Origin: Clostridium_AD sp050717545
Lineage (GTDB): Bacteria; Bacillota; Clostridia; Clostridiales; Clostridiaceae
DNA: 64,000 nucleotides
NCBI RefSeq assembly: GCF_050717545.1
Contig: NZ_JBOITN010000037.1
Location: 1-64,000, forward strand
Direction: 5' to 3'
Positions 44,432 through 53,515 of the stretch are shown here, one piece after another (positions within the stretch are counted from its first letter, which is position 1; each line of letters begins with the position of its first letter). The position numbers and the translations under genes are program-made. The notes under the pieces were generated by a model. It searched no databases. It was not told where the DNA came from and worked only from the letters and a program-made list of their open reading frames with translations.

Positions 44432-45781
44432 CTATGCGTTTGCCTTTTCCTCAATAAGTTTTGCAAGAGCATGTGCCATTTCATCTAATTGACTTTGCAC
44501 TTTACCTTCAAGCATTACTCTTACTAATGGTTCTGTTCCTGATGGTCTTATAAGTACTCTACCACAACCATTTAATTTTTCTTCTATCTTTCTAATTTCT
44601 TCCACTATTTCACTATCAGTTTCATGTATGTCCTTTTTACCGTTAGGTACTACCGCATTAACTAATACTTGTGGAAGTTCTGTCATCATTGCCGCAAGCT
44701 GTGATAGCGGTTTACCTGTTTCTTTAATTACAGTTGCTAGTTGAAGTCCTGATACAAGCCCATCACCTGTAGTATTAAAGTCTAGGAAAATTACATGTCC
44801 TGATTGCTCTCCACCAAGGCTATACCCCTCTTGCTGCATTTTCTCAAGCACATATCTGTCTCCAACTTTAGTTTTCACTGTAACTATTTCTTCTTGCTTC
44901 ATTGCAATATCAAGTCCTAAATTACTCATAACCGTTACTACTACTGTATCATTAGTTAATTTACCAATGCTTTTTAGATGTTTTGCACAAATAGCAATCA
45001 TAAAGTCTCCGTTTATTAGATTCCCTTTTTCATCTACAGCTAAACATCTGTCTGCATCACCATCAAAAGCTAATCCCAAATCACAATGATTTTCTTTAAC
45101 AAATGCCATTAAGTGCTCAGGATGAGTAGATCCACAGTCTTTATTAATGTTAATTCCATCTGGATCATTATTAATTACTAAAACTTCTGCTCCAAGTGAT
45201 CTTATAGCTTTGACTGATGTAATGTATGAAGCTCCATTTGCACAATCTAATGCTATTTTTAGTCCTTTTAAGTCTCCTGAAATAGTAGATTTAGCAAATT
45301 CCATATAATCATCTATTGCATTATCATTGACAAGTTTCTTGCCCAAATCACCTGCTATAGGTGATGGTACCCCTTCAAACCCACTTTCTATAACTGACTG
45401 CAAAGTATCTTCTAAAATATCTGACAACTTGAAACCATTTCTATCAAAAAATTTTATTCCGTTATATTCTACTGGGTTGTGAGACGCCGAAATAACAATT
45501 CCTGCATCTGCTCCATATTTTCTAGTTAAATATGCTACCGCAGGCGTTGGCACTACACCAAGACATATAGCCTGGGCCCCTACAGATAAAATACCTGCAA
45601 CCATTGCTGATTCTAACATATCTCCTGAAACTCTTGTATCCATTCCTACTATGATTTTAGGTTTATGAGCTCCGTCTGTTAACACAAACGCTCCGGCTCT
45701 TCCCAATTTATATGCTATCTCACCTGTTAATTCTGTATTTGCTATCCCACGTACTCCATCTGTCCCGAACATTCTACTCAT
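44432..45781 (-). CDS. glmM: Phosphoglucosamine mutase GlmM
   Basis: 449 aa. Phosphoserine loop ISASHNP with Ser100, metal loop DGDADR, sugar loop GGEQSGH and phosphate loop RPSGTEP. Converts GlcN6P to GlcN1P for peptidoglycan. It sits with cdaA and cdaR in the usual Firmicutes order, where GlmM also inhibits CdaA by direct contact. Confidence 0.97.
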   Translation of the reverse strand: MSRMFGTDGVRGIANTELTGEIAYKLGRAGAFVLTDGAHKPKIIVGMDTRVSGDMLESAMVAGILSVGAQAICLGVVPTPAVAYLTRKYGADAGIVISASHNPVEYNGIKFFDRNGFKLSDILEDTLQSVIESGFEGVPSPIAGDLGKKLVNDNAIDDYMEFAKSTISGDLKGLKIALDCANGASYITSVKAIRSLGAEVLVINNDPDGININKDCGSTHPEHLMAFVKENHCDLGLAFDGDADRCLAVDEKGNLINGDFMIAICAKHLKSIGKLTNDTVVVTVMSNLGLDIAMKQEEIVTVKTKVGDRYVLEKMQQEGYSLGGEQSGHVIFLDFNTTGDGLVSGLQLATVIKETGKPLSQLAAMMTELPQVLVNAVVPNGKKDIHETDSEIVEEIRKIEEKLNGCGRVLIRPSGTEPLVRVMLEGKVQSQLDEMAHALAKLIEEKANA

Positions 45782-46033
45782 ATTTTTCTACCTCTTTCTA
45801 AATATTATATAGTTTTATTACAGGGCGCCTAAAAAAATATTTACACATTTCGATTATATTTTATTTACGGAGCCTACATTGGCCTTTTTTTATATATAAA
45901 AATCACACATGTAAAAAAGCTTTTCATATAAAGACATAAAAACCAATTCTATTACAGCTTGTATTATACTACAGTAATAATCATTTGTAAAAACATTCTA
46001 TTATTTTACATTTTCTTAACTTGAAAAAGAAAA

Positions 46034-46054
46034 GCTACTATAATTTTTAGTAGC
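46034..46054 (-). terminator. Weak terminator after the FAD protein gene
   Basis: GCTACTA-N7-TAGTAGC followed by TTTTC on the minus strand. It may let some transcription pass into glmM. Confidence 0.6.
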
Positions 46055-46070
46055 CTTCCTAAATAATAAG

Positions 46071-47687
46071 TTATTTTATAGGTTTCCAATTTTTCATTAT
46101 AATTTCTGCAATTTTTAATCCATCAACAGCCGCAGAAATAATTCCACCTGCATATCCCGCTCCTTCTCCTGCTGGAAATAGCCCTTCTAATGATATGCTT
46201 TGAAGATTTTCATTTCTATCTATTCTCACAGGAGCAGATGTCCTTGTTTCAATTCCAGTCATAACTGCATCTTCCCTTGCATACCCATTTATTTTATGAT
46301 TAAATCTAGGCAAAGCCTCTTTTATAGCATCCGTTATAAAGTTAGGTAAACACTGAGTAAGGTCTGCAAATTTATATCCAGGTGTATAGCTTGGTTTTAT
46401 GCCTCCTAATTCACTGCTAACGGTCCCCTTAAGGAAGTCTCCCACTAATTGTACCGGTGCATTATAGTTTGCTCCACCTATTTGATAAGCTAGCGCCTCA
46501 TAATGCCTTTGGAATTCAATACCTGAGAGTGGATCATCTGTTGCAAAGTCTTTAGGCCCAACTGATACCACTATAGCTGAGTTAGCATTAGCTTTATCCC
46601 GTTTATATTCACTCATACCATTTATTGCAACACATCCCTCTTCGGACGCTGCCCCTACAACCTGTCCACCTGGGCACATACAAAAACTATATACCCCTCT
46701 ACCGGATTTTTCACTATTATATGTAAGTTTGTAATCTGCCCCTTTTAACATTGGATGGTTAGCATATTTTCCGTACTGATTTTCATTTATCATATCTTGA
46801 GGATGCTCTATTCGAACTCCCATAGCAAAAGGTTTACTAGACATAAATACATCTTTTTTATTTAACATTTCGTAGGTATCACGAGAACTATGTCCTGTTG
46901 CTAATATTAAATTTTCACAAGGAAGCTCTTCTCCATTTACCATTACGCTTTTAATTTTTTTATCTTTAATTATGATGTCTTCAAGTTTACTATTAAATCT
47001 TACTTCTCCACCTAATTTAATAATAGATTGTCTAATATTTTTCACAACTTCTTTTAACACATCTGTTCCTATGTGAGGTTTACCAGCATATACTATTTCA
47101 GCAGGCGCACCAGCTTTTACAAATTCACCTAGTATAAAATCACATCTAGTGGTGTCCTTTATTCTTGTAGTTAGTTTTCCATCTGAAAAGGTTCCTGCTC
47201 CCCCTTCACCAAATTGTACATTAGATTCTGTATTAAGCACAGCTCTAGTCCAAAATTTATTTATGCTTTTTGTTCTATTTTCAACTTGTTCACCTCTTTC
47301 AATAATAAGAGGATTATAACCCTTTTGCGCCATAAGAAGGCCCGCAAACATACCTGCTGGCCCCATTCCTACGATTATTGGTCTGCTAATCATCGTGCGC
47401 GTTCCAAATTCGAACTCAGCATCATATTTAACTTGCTCAAGTTTAACATCTTTATGATTTGCTGTTTTAATTACCTTAACTTCATTGTCCATTTTAATAT
47501 TAACTGCATAATTAAACTTAATGTTATTTTTTTTCCTAGCATCAATTGATTCTTTAACAATTGTGCACTGATTTATTTCACTAGAATCAACTCTCATCAT
47601 TTTTGCTACTTTTATTTTAACTACATTTATATTGTCTTCGCTGCAATCATCTATATCTAAAACTATATTATTTACTCTTATTGCCAT
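46071..47687 (-). CDS. NAD(P)/FAD-dependent oxidoreductase of the COG2509 type
   Basis: 538 aa. An N-terminal about 95 residues without cofactor motif, then a dinucleotide fold IVGMGPAGMFAG (about 105-116) and a conserved GEGGAGTFSDGKL segment; C-terminal FPAGEGAGYAGGI. The family is widespread next to cdaR/glmM in Clostridia but its substrate is unknown. It overlaps cdaR by 20 bp, so it is in that operon. Confidence 0.88.
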   Translation of the reverse strand: MAIRVNNIVLDIDDCSEDNINVVKIKVAKMMRVDSSEINQCTIVKESIDARKKNNIKFNYAVNIKMDNEVKVIKTANHKDVKLEQVKYDAEFEFGTRTMISRPIIVGMGPAGMFAGLLMAQKGYNPLIIERGEQVENRTKSINKFWTRAVLNTESNVQFGEGGAGTFSDGKLTTRIKDTTRCDFILGEFVKAGAPAEIVYAGKPHIGTDVLKEVVKNIRQSIIKLGGEVRFNSKLEDIIIKDKKIKSVMVNGEELPCENLILATGHSSRDTYEMLNKKDVFMSSKPFAMGVRIEHPQDMINENQYGKYANHPMLKGADYKLTYNSEKSGRGVYSFCMCPGGQVVGAASEEGCVAINGMSEYKRDKANANSAIVVSVGPKDFATDDPLSGIEFQRHYEALAYQIGGANYNAPVQLVGDFLKGTVSSELGGIKPSYTPGYKFADLTQCLPNFITDAIKEALPRFNHKINGYAREDAVMTGIETRTSAPVRIDRNENLQSISLEGLFPAGEGAGYAGGIISAAVDGLKIAEIIMKNWKPIK

Positions 47688-48960
47688 TAGTTTTTGGTAC
47701 CTCCGTTGTTTTCTTCGTAATAGTTACTAATACTTTAGACGAATTTTGTGATACTAAAGTTAGGCCATCAGGCATCGACACCTTAACCTCTACGTCGTGT
47801 TCACCTTCCACCAAATTAGATAAATCTAACTCAGCTACAATTTTAGTTAAATCCAAAGAATCTATAATCGCTTGCGTGCCTGATACCACTAGTAAGTCTT
47901 TATCCGTGCTAAGTTTTGCTTCATATAACTTGTTTAAATTAATATATGTAACGCCTTGACTTATACTCTTTTGGACTGGAGCATCTGCAGTCACCTCAGC
48001 TACTGGCTTTTCTGCCACTACCTTGTCCAAATTAACTTCAACATTAACATTATCAGTTCCACTAACTAAAGTTAGTCCATCAGGTATTATTACCTTTGTA
48101 CTTATGGTAGTGCTCTTATCTATTTTACTTAAATCAATATCCTGCGTATCAAGATTAGCTACTTTATCAAGTGCCTCTACGCTCCCTGTTACACTAAACT
48201 GCTTTGGTGAGGCCTTTGTACTCCCTAAAGTAAAACTAGAATTTAAAGTACCTACGGTCTTTACCGTTACCCCTACATACTTTGTCTTTCTCACAGAGAC
48301 TTTAACATTTATTTGAGCCGGATTTACAATAACATTTTTCACTTCTTCCCCCGATTCATCCATCGGTTTAAGTTTATATGTTTTTGCAACATCATCTTTT
48401 ACACCTTTTATATCCTGTTCTACTACTACTGATTTTACTTTATGTACAAATTTTTCCCCGCCTACTACAGAAGCTGAAGTCTGTGATAATATTGGTTGTG
48501 ACGCATAATATCCATCACTGGGCTGGCCACTTACATTCACAGTTATTGGCAATTTATTTTCAACAAGAACATCTAAATTGACCTTTACAAAAAGAATGTC
48601 ACCATTAACCACATTTATGTTATCAGGACTTTTACTTATTACAATAGGTATATTTTGTTCTCCACTTTTAAGTGCATATTTACTTAAATCTGCCGTTATA
48701 GTAAAATCATCTGCTTTCGTAGATAAAAGTGTGCTAGTATTAGCCGCTTTAATGCTTAATTCTATTGTTAAATTCTGATCTGGGACTAAAACAAGATTGG
48801 AACTAGTTAATTCATCAGTATTTAAAAGCTGTACAGGTATACTTTTAATCTTGTAAGTAGTCAATGGATTTTCAGTGCTTGTTATAAAAAGCCATAATAC
48901 AAAGGCAGCTATTATGCACAAAGTTTTAATTATATATTGTTCTTTTTTGGCTTTATCCAT
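47668..48960 (-). CDS. cdaR: CdaR, YbbR-domain regulator of diadenylate cyclase
   Basis: 430 aa. One N-terminal helix about 12-28 anchors an extracytoplasmic region of about four YbbR repeats (each with a PVxVxxxxxxxGYxxSxP-like pattern, e.g. LPITVNVSGQPSDGYYASQP). Binds and modulates CdaA. It overlaps cdaA by 31 bp. Confidence 0.93.
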   Translation of the reverse strand: MDKAKKEQYIIKTLCIIAAFVLWLFITSTENPLTTYKIKSIPVQLLNTDELTSSNLVLVPDQNLTIELSIKAANTSTLLSTKADDFTITADLSKYALKSGEQNIPIVISKSPDNINVVNGDILFVKVNLDVLVENKLPITVNVSGQPSDGYYASQPILSQTSASVVGGEKFVHKVKSVVVEQDIKGVKDDVAKTYKLKPMDESGEEVKNVIVNPAQINVKVSVRKTKYVGVTVKTVGTLNSSFTLGSTKASPKQFSVTGSVEALDKVANLDTQDIDLSKIDKSTTISTKVIIPDGLTLVSGTDNVNVEVNLDKVVAEKPVAEVTADAPVQKSISQGVTYINLNKLYEAKLSTDKDLLVVSGTQAIIDSLDLTKIVAELDLSNLVEGEHDVEVKVSMPDGLTLVSQNSSKVLVTITKKTTEVPKTNGNKSK

Positions 48961-49778
48961 GACTTTACTCTCTCCTTTAAAGTTACTTTTTTGCTTTGTC
49001 TACGCTTTATTATTTGAACAAGTATTTTTTTAAGCTTATCTTTGTCATAATTTCTTACAAGTCTTCCATTCATTGCAAGAGATATGTTCCCTGTTTCTTC
49101 CGATACTATTATTGTTAGAGCATCTGAGTTTTCTGTTATTCCTATTGCTGCCCTATGTCGTGTTCCAAGCTTTTTACTTATAACATCATTATTTGTTAAA
49201 GGCAGAAAACAGCCTGCCGCAATTATCCTATCATTTCTAATTATGGTAGCTCCATCATGAAGTGGAGTGTTAACTACAAATATATTTTCAAGTAATGCAG
49301 AAGATATTATAGAATCAATTTTAGTTCCAGTTTTAATTATTTCTCCAATACCTGTTCTTTGCTCTATTACTATCAGTGCCCCTGTTCTACTTTTCGCTAA
49401 AATTTCAACAGCATTAACAATTTCGGTTATAACCTTCTCCATTATCTCTTCGTCTTCAAATATGTGTTTATCTGTAAAAGCAGTCCTACCTATGTGCTCT
49501 AATGCTCTCCTTATTTCCGGTTGAAAGATAATAACAATAGTCAAAACACCGATTGTTATTGTTTTATTTAAAATCCAATTTAGGACCGTCAAATTTAGCA
49601 ATTCACTTATTGGAATAAGTACAAAAATAAAAACTATTCCTTTTAGTAACTGTATAGCCCTTGTTTCTTTCATTAGCATATAACTTTTATAGAATATAAA
49701 CGCCACCACTAATATATCTAATACAGAAAATACACTTATATTCTTGATTGTGCTTATCATTAATCTAAATAATTCCAT
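48930..49778 (-). CDS. cdaA: Diadenylate cyclase CdaA
   Basis: 282 aa. Three N-terminal membrane helices (to about 85), then a DAC domain with DGA (175-177) and RHR (207-209), the catalytic motifs for making c-di-AMP from two ATP. Membrane-bound, first gene of cdaA-cdaR-FAD protein-glmM. It lies close to a c-di-AMP riboswitch at 51143-51234. Confidence 0.96.
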   Translation of the reverse strand: MELFRLMISTIKNISVFSVLDILVVAFIFYKSYMLMKETRAIQLLKGIVFIFVLIPISELLNLTVLNWILNKTITIGVLTIVIIFQPEIRRALEHIGRTAFTDKHIFEDEEIMEKVITEIVNAVEILAKSRTGALIVIEQRTGIGEIIKTGTKIDSIISSALLENIFVVNTPLHDGATIIRNDRIIAAGCFLPLTNNDVISKKLGTRHRAAIGITENSDALTIIVSEETGNISLAMNGRLVRNYDKDKLKKILVQIIKRRQSKKVTLKERVKSWIKPKKNNI

Positions 49779-50013
49779 AAAACCTACACCCCTCTATTAA
49801 TACTCCTACTTACAATTATACACCATGCTTTGCTTTTTTAGTATATAATATAAGTTAAATTTATTATAATAATTAATCTTATATTCGAAATTTTTCCTAT
49901 TAGATATTTAATATTTTGGTTTTAAAATGTATAATTCTATAAATTAACTAGAATAATATATGTATTATGTTAATATATGAATATAATACAAATAATACGA
50001 AGGAGTGAGTTTT

Positions 50014-51039
50014 TTGAGTGAAAATAAAGATACTATAGACACTAGTAAGAAAAGAAAAATATTTAAGATATTACTTTTTCCATCTATTATAATACTTGCC
50101 ATAGGCATTTTCTTAGTTAGCTATTACACCTCCATAAATAAGGTATATGATTCATACAAAGTCACATTAGTTACGAATATTAACAGCATCAATGATATTA
50201 ATAAAAATATAGCACAATTTAATAGTAACCAAATAATAGACGTGGATTATGCCAAACAGCAATTACCTATTATTATTAAAAATTTATCTGTACTCAAAGA
50301 TAGACTAGCAAATTCTACTCCTACATCAAAATATAAAGAAGATCATGAAAATTTAAGTTTAGGCCTAGATAAAAATTTATTGATCTACAGGCAAACACTT
50401 GCGATTTTAAATAATCCCTCTGGAGGTGATGTAGAAACGTCTCTGGATAACCTTAAAACTTTTAGAAATGACTGCGTGAACTTTTACTCATTAATAGATA
50501 TTAATGATATTAAAATATCACTACCAGAAACCTCTTTAGTCTTCATTGATAATGTGCTAGATTACAGTTACAGTGCAGTAATGACAAAAAAAGAAACAGA
50601 TATTAAATCACAGCAAAATGATGCATTTATAAGTGAAATTGACGGCTTATCAACAAGTTTTTTAGATTCTAGAACTAATTTTTACTCATATGTTACAAAA
50701 GTGAGAGAAAAAGATATGTCTTATGATGATGTTTTGTCACTTATAGATGATGATTTTATAAAATTAGAACAAATTCAAACTAATTTTAAAAGTTTATCTG
50801 TGCCCCCAACATCTATTACTACATATGAATCCTTCAAACTTTTATTAGATAACTATGAAAATTATCTAACGGATTTTAAAGTCGCCGTTACAAGCGAAAA
50901 AATTCAAGCATTAGGTGCAGTGGCAGATCCATCTTCATTAGATACTTTATATGTTTCTTCTAATTTACTATTTACTAAAGTACAAACTTCAAATGATGAT
51001 TTCAATAAAATATATACTAAGTTAAAAACTACAGAATAA
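50014..51039 (+). CDS. Unknown membrane-anchored protein
   Basis: 341 aa. TTG at 50014-50016 is preferred (8 nt after AAGGAG); the GTG at 50005 lies in the SD. One helix about 20-42, then about 300 polar residues predicted almost wholly helical, likely outside the membrane. No Cys motif and no family recognised; the coiled-coil look suggests a structural or sensor-like role. Divergent from cdaA, and its neighbour downstream is the c-di-AMP riboswitch gene. Confidence 0.8.
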   Translation: MSENKDTIDTSKKRKIFKILLFPSIIILAIGIFLVSYYTSINKVYDSYKVTLVTNINSINDINKNIAQFNSNQIIDVDYAKQQLPIIIKNLSVLKDRLANSTPTSKYKEDHENLSLGLDKNLLIYRQTLAILNNPSGGDVETSLDNLKTFRNDCVNFYSLIDINDIKISLPETSLVFIDNVLDYSYSAVMTKKETDIKSQQNDAFISEIDGLSTSFLDSRTNFYSYVTKVREKDMSYDDVLSLIDDDFIKLEQIQTNFKSLSVPPTSITTYESFKLLLDNYENYLTDFKVAVTSEKIQALGAVADPSSLDTLYVSSNLLFTKVQTSNDDFNKIYTKLKTTE

Positions 51040-51142
51040 ACCTTTATATATTATTATAGACATACTACTAAATATTTGATATGAAAATTAGTGTATTATT
51101 TTCATAATCTAGGTAACAATACTATTAGCCTAAGTAAAAAAA

Positions 51143-51234
51143 CGCGGAGGAACCATGCATTTGGGGTGAATCACTAGTTGTGTAGGTTAAACCTTTCCCG
51201 AACCCGTCAGCTAACTCCGTAGGCAAAGGAGAGA
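51143..51234 (+). ncRNA. c-di-AMP riboswitch (ydaO-yuaA type)
   Basis: CGCGGAGGAACCATGCATTT, GGGGTGAATC, then CCGAACCCGTCAGCTAACTC and CGTAGGC follow the conserved order of the ydaO motif. The SD of the next gene (AAAGGAGAG) directly follows the aptamer and I see no terminator, so control may be at translation or by an unseen terminator. Confidence 0.9.
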
Positions 51235-51238
51235 TAAT

Positions 51239-51793
51239 ATGAAAAAATTTGCTTTTTTATCTTGTATGCTAACGTTATTATTAGCATTAACTAGTTTAAG
51301 AGTAAATGGTCAACAGCTATATGTAAATGGATCAGAATGTAAGGATTTATATAATGAACAGATAAAAGCAGTAGCAGTGTTTAATCAATCAAATAACTCA
51401 ATAGGTGTAACTGACAGTGATATATACTTAATGTCCCAAGTTGTATATGCTGAGAGTTGTGGTGAATCGGATAGTGGAAAACTTGCGGTAGCATCCGTTA
51501 TACTAAATCGTGCTAGCGATTCTCATTTTCCAAAATCTATTTCCGGTGTTATTAACCAAAAAAACGCATTTTCTTGCGTTAAAAATGGGGTAGTAATGCA
51601 TAATGGTAAATCTGGTGTTATTCCTGATACAGCTTGTTACAATGCTGTTTTAAACGCATTGAAAGGTAAAGATCCTACATACAATGCTGTTTTTTATTAC
51701 AATCCTGGAATAGCTACTTGTAAGTGGATGATAGGTATAAAAAAGGATAATATCAAAACTATAGGAAATCATGTTTTCTTTGTAGTTAAATAA
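51239..51793 (+). CDS. SleB-type cell-wall hydrolase (Hydrolase_2 family)
   Basis: 184 aa. Signal peptide about 1-24, a short linker, then a lytic domain about 55-184: MSQVVYAESCGESDSGKLAV with the catalytic-type Glu and AVFYYNPGIATCKWM. The family cleaves peptidoglycan (germination and growth). Its c-di-AMP riboswitch ties it to the cyclase nearby. Confidence 0.93.
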   Translation: MKKFAFLSCMLTLLLALTSLRVNGQQLYVNGSECKDLYNEQIKAVAVFNQSNNSIGVTDSDIYLMSQVVYAESCGESDSGKLAVASVILNRASDSHFPKSISGVINQKNAFSCVKNGVVMHNGKSGVIPDTACYNAVLNALKGKDPTYNAVFYYNPGIATCKWMIGIKKDNIKTIGNHVFFVVK

Positions 51794-51845
51794 TAACTAT
51801 ATCTTACACTACAAAAACTAACTACTAATTTTATTTATGGTTCAA

Positions 51846-51879
51846 AAACAAATAGCGGGTAAACACCCGCTATTTGTTT
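51846..51879. terminator. Shared terminator of the hydrolase and trxB
   Basis: AAACAAATAGCGGGT / ACCCGCTATTTGTTT with a short loop. Confidence 0.88.
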
Positions 51880-52739
51880 TGCTGTAATTTATCTATATAT
51901 GAAACTGCACCTAATGCTGCTACTAATCCTTCACCTGCAGACTTAATATATTGATATGGTTTTCCTGTACAATCACCTGCAGCATAACATCCTTTTATAC
52001 TTGTTTTCATACTTCTATCAACTTTTATATGTCCGTCTTCTATTTCAAGACCAGGTACCAGTTGACTAGGCGAGACACTATCTCTTAACATGAAAACGCC
52101 ATCTGTAACTATTTCACCATTTTCTAAAATAATTTTAGTTACCACGTCTTCTCCAACTATTTCTAAAGGTTTCTTTTTTATTATCTCAACATTTGGATTT
52201 AAATTATATTCACCCTTGTACATAGGGATATAATATGTTTTTGCGCTAAGCTCACTTACATAATTCGTTTCTTCTTCCCCTTCTTTATTATAACCAACTA
52301 TAACAACAGTTTTCCCTTTATATAACGGAGCATCACAAGTTGCACAGTACCCTACTCCTTTTCCCAAAAACTCTTCTTCTCCTTTTAACGGTTTCGTATA
52401 TTCTATCCCTGTAGCTAATATAATTGTTTTAGCTTCATACATTTTTTCATTTACCATTAAAGCAAAATATTCTCCCATTGCGTAAACATTGTTTATCTTT
52501 TCATTTACAATATTTATTCCCATAGCTTCAATATGAGCAGCAAATTTCTCCTTAAGTTCAATTCCCGGAATGTTATAAAACCCTAAAAAATTATTAACCT
52601 TTGCTGCTCTTGCAATTTTAGGACTTAAATCCTTACTTCCAAAAATTATTATATTTTTATTTCTAATTTTAGCGTTAATAGCAGCTTCAAGCCCCGCTGG
52701 ACCAGTTCCAATAATAGCTATATCATATCTTTCATCCAT
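51870..52739 (-). CDS. trxB: Thioredoxin reductase-like flavoprotein lacking NADPH motifs
   Basis: 289 aa from ATG at 52737-52739 (GAGGAG 7 nt upstream; nine extra codons open before it). FAD site IIGTGPAG, redox pair CATC (132/135) and C-terminal AAGDCTG are normal. The NADPH-binding GGGxSA motif is replaced by VGYNKEGEEE (about 148-157) and the HRRxxxR motif by IPMYKGEYN. This fits the ferredoxin-dependent flavin thioredoxin reductases known in clostridia. Thioredoxin is encoded just upstream. Confidence 0.9.
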   Translation of the reverse strand: MDERYDIAIIGTGPAGLEAAINAKIRNKNIIIFGSKDLSPKIARAAKVNNFLGFYNIPGIELKEKFAAHIEAMGINIVNEKINNVYAMGEYFALMVNEKMYEAKTIILATGIEYTKPLKGEEEFLGKGVGYCATCDAPLYKGKTVVIVGYNKEGEEETNYVSELSAKTYYIPMYKGEYNLNPNVEIIKKKPLEIVGEDVVTKIILENGEIVTDGVFMLRDSVSPSQLVPGLEIEDGHIKVDRSMKTSIKGCYAAGDCTGKPYQYIKSAGEGLVAALGAVSYIDKLQQNK

Positions 52740-52818
52740 AATTTTTCTCCTCATCTTCCTATACAAATTAGTAACATAGCACCTTAATTACAGTTGTCAT
52801 AAATAAAACTTCAATAAA

Positions 52819-52849
52819 ATCATCTCCTGCGGAGCTGAAATGTAATTAA
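52819..52849 (+). repeat. Hairpin element copy between trxA and trxB
   Basis: ATCATCTCCTGCGGAGCTG then AAATGTAATTAA, a perfect CTCC/GGAG stem. Confidence 0.75.
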
Positions 52850-52851
52850 AA

Positions 52852-52899
52852 ATGGAGATATTTACTTAAATTATAAAAATTTAAAATATCTATCTCCAT
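52852..52899 (-). terminator. Hairpin after trxA
   Basis: ATGGAGATA...TATCTCCAT with additional AT pairing inside. No long T-run follows, so termination is uncertain. Confidence 0.55.
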
Positions 52900-52956
52900 C
52901 ATTTTTATTGATCATTTATATTAAAATCCAACTTATTTTATTACCATAATATAATT

Positions 52957-53274
52957 TTATATATGTTTTTCTATTATTTTCTTTAAGTCTGCTTTAGGTC
53001 TAAATCCCACCATAGTCTCTTTAACTATATCTTTATTAAACACCATCACGGTTGGAATACTTGAAATTTTATACTTTGATGATATTACTGGACTCTCATC
53101 CACATTTATTTTTACAAATTTAATTTTCTTTCCCATTTCACTTTCTAATTCTTCCATTACTGGAGTTAACATTTTACAAGGTCCACACCAAGGTGCCCAA
53201 AAATCAACTACAACTATGTTATCTGAATCTATTATTTCCTCATTAAAATTTTTGTCATTAACTACTTTAACCAT
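52957..53274 (-). CDS. trxA: Thioredoxin
   Basis: 105 aa. VVDFWAPWCGPCKMLTPVM carries the WCGPC active site; ISSIPTVMVF is the cis-Pro loop. Cytosolic dithiol reductant for arsenate reductase, CcdA and others in this window. SD TTGGAGG. Confidence 0.96.
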   Translation of the reverse strand: MVKVVNDKNFNEEIIDSDNIVVVDFWAPWCGPCKMLTPVMEELESEMGKKIKFVKINVDESPVISSKYKISSIPTVMVFNKDIVKETMVGFRPKADLKKIIEKHI

Positions 53275-53294
53275 ATTATTACCTCCAATTATTA

Positions 53295-53309
53295 TACCCC
53301 TCTAGGGTA
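53295..53309. promoter_or_regulatory. G-tract palindrome in the trxA promoter
   Basis: Minus strand TACCC-TAGA-GGGGTA, overlapping a TATAAT-like -10 (GGGGTATAAT). The form resembles CsoR/CstR-family operators. Confidence 0.45.
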
Positions 53310-53515
53310 CCTTTATAATTAACATTGTATACCATATTACTAGACTAGTCAATGATATTCCAATTTCTTTTCTTATACATATATTCCTTGTCATACTTCA
53401 TAAAAAGCAAAAGAAATTTTTTACACATCATATGATTAGTATACCCAAATAAAAACTTTATAATTTCTATTATTATATTGAAATAATTTTTGTTTTAATT
53501 TTTATAATATGTAAT

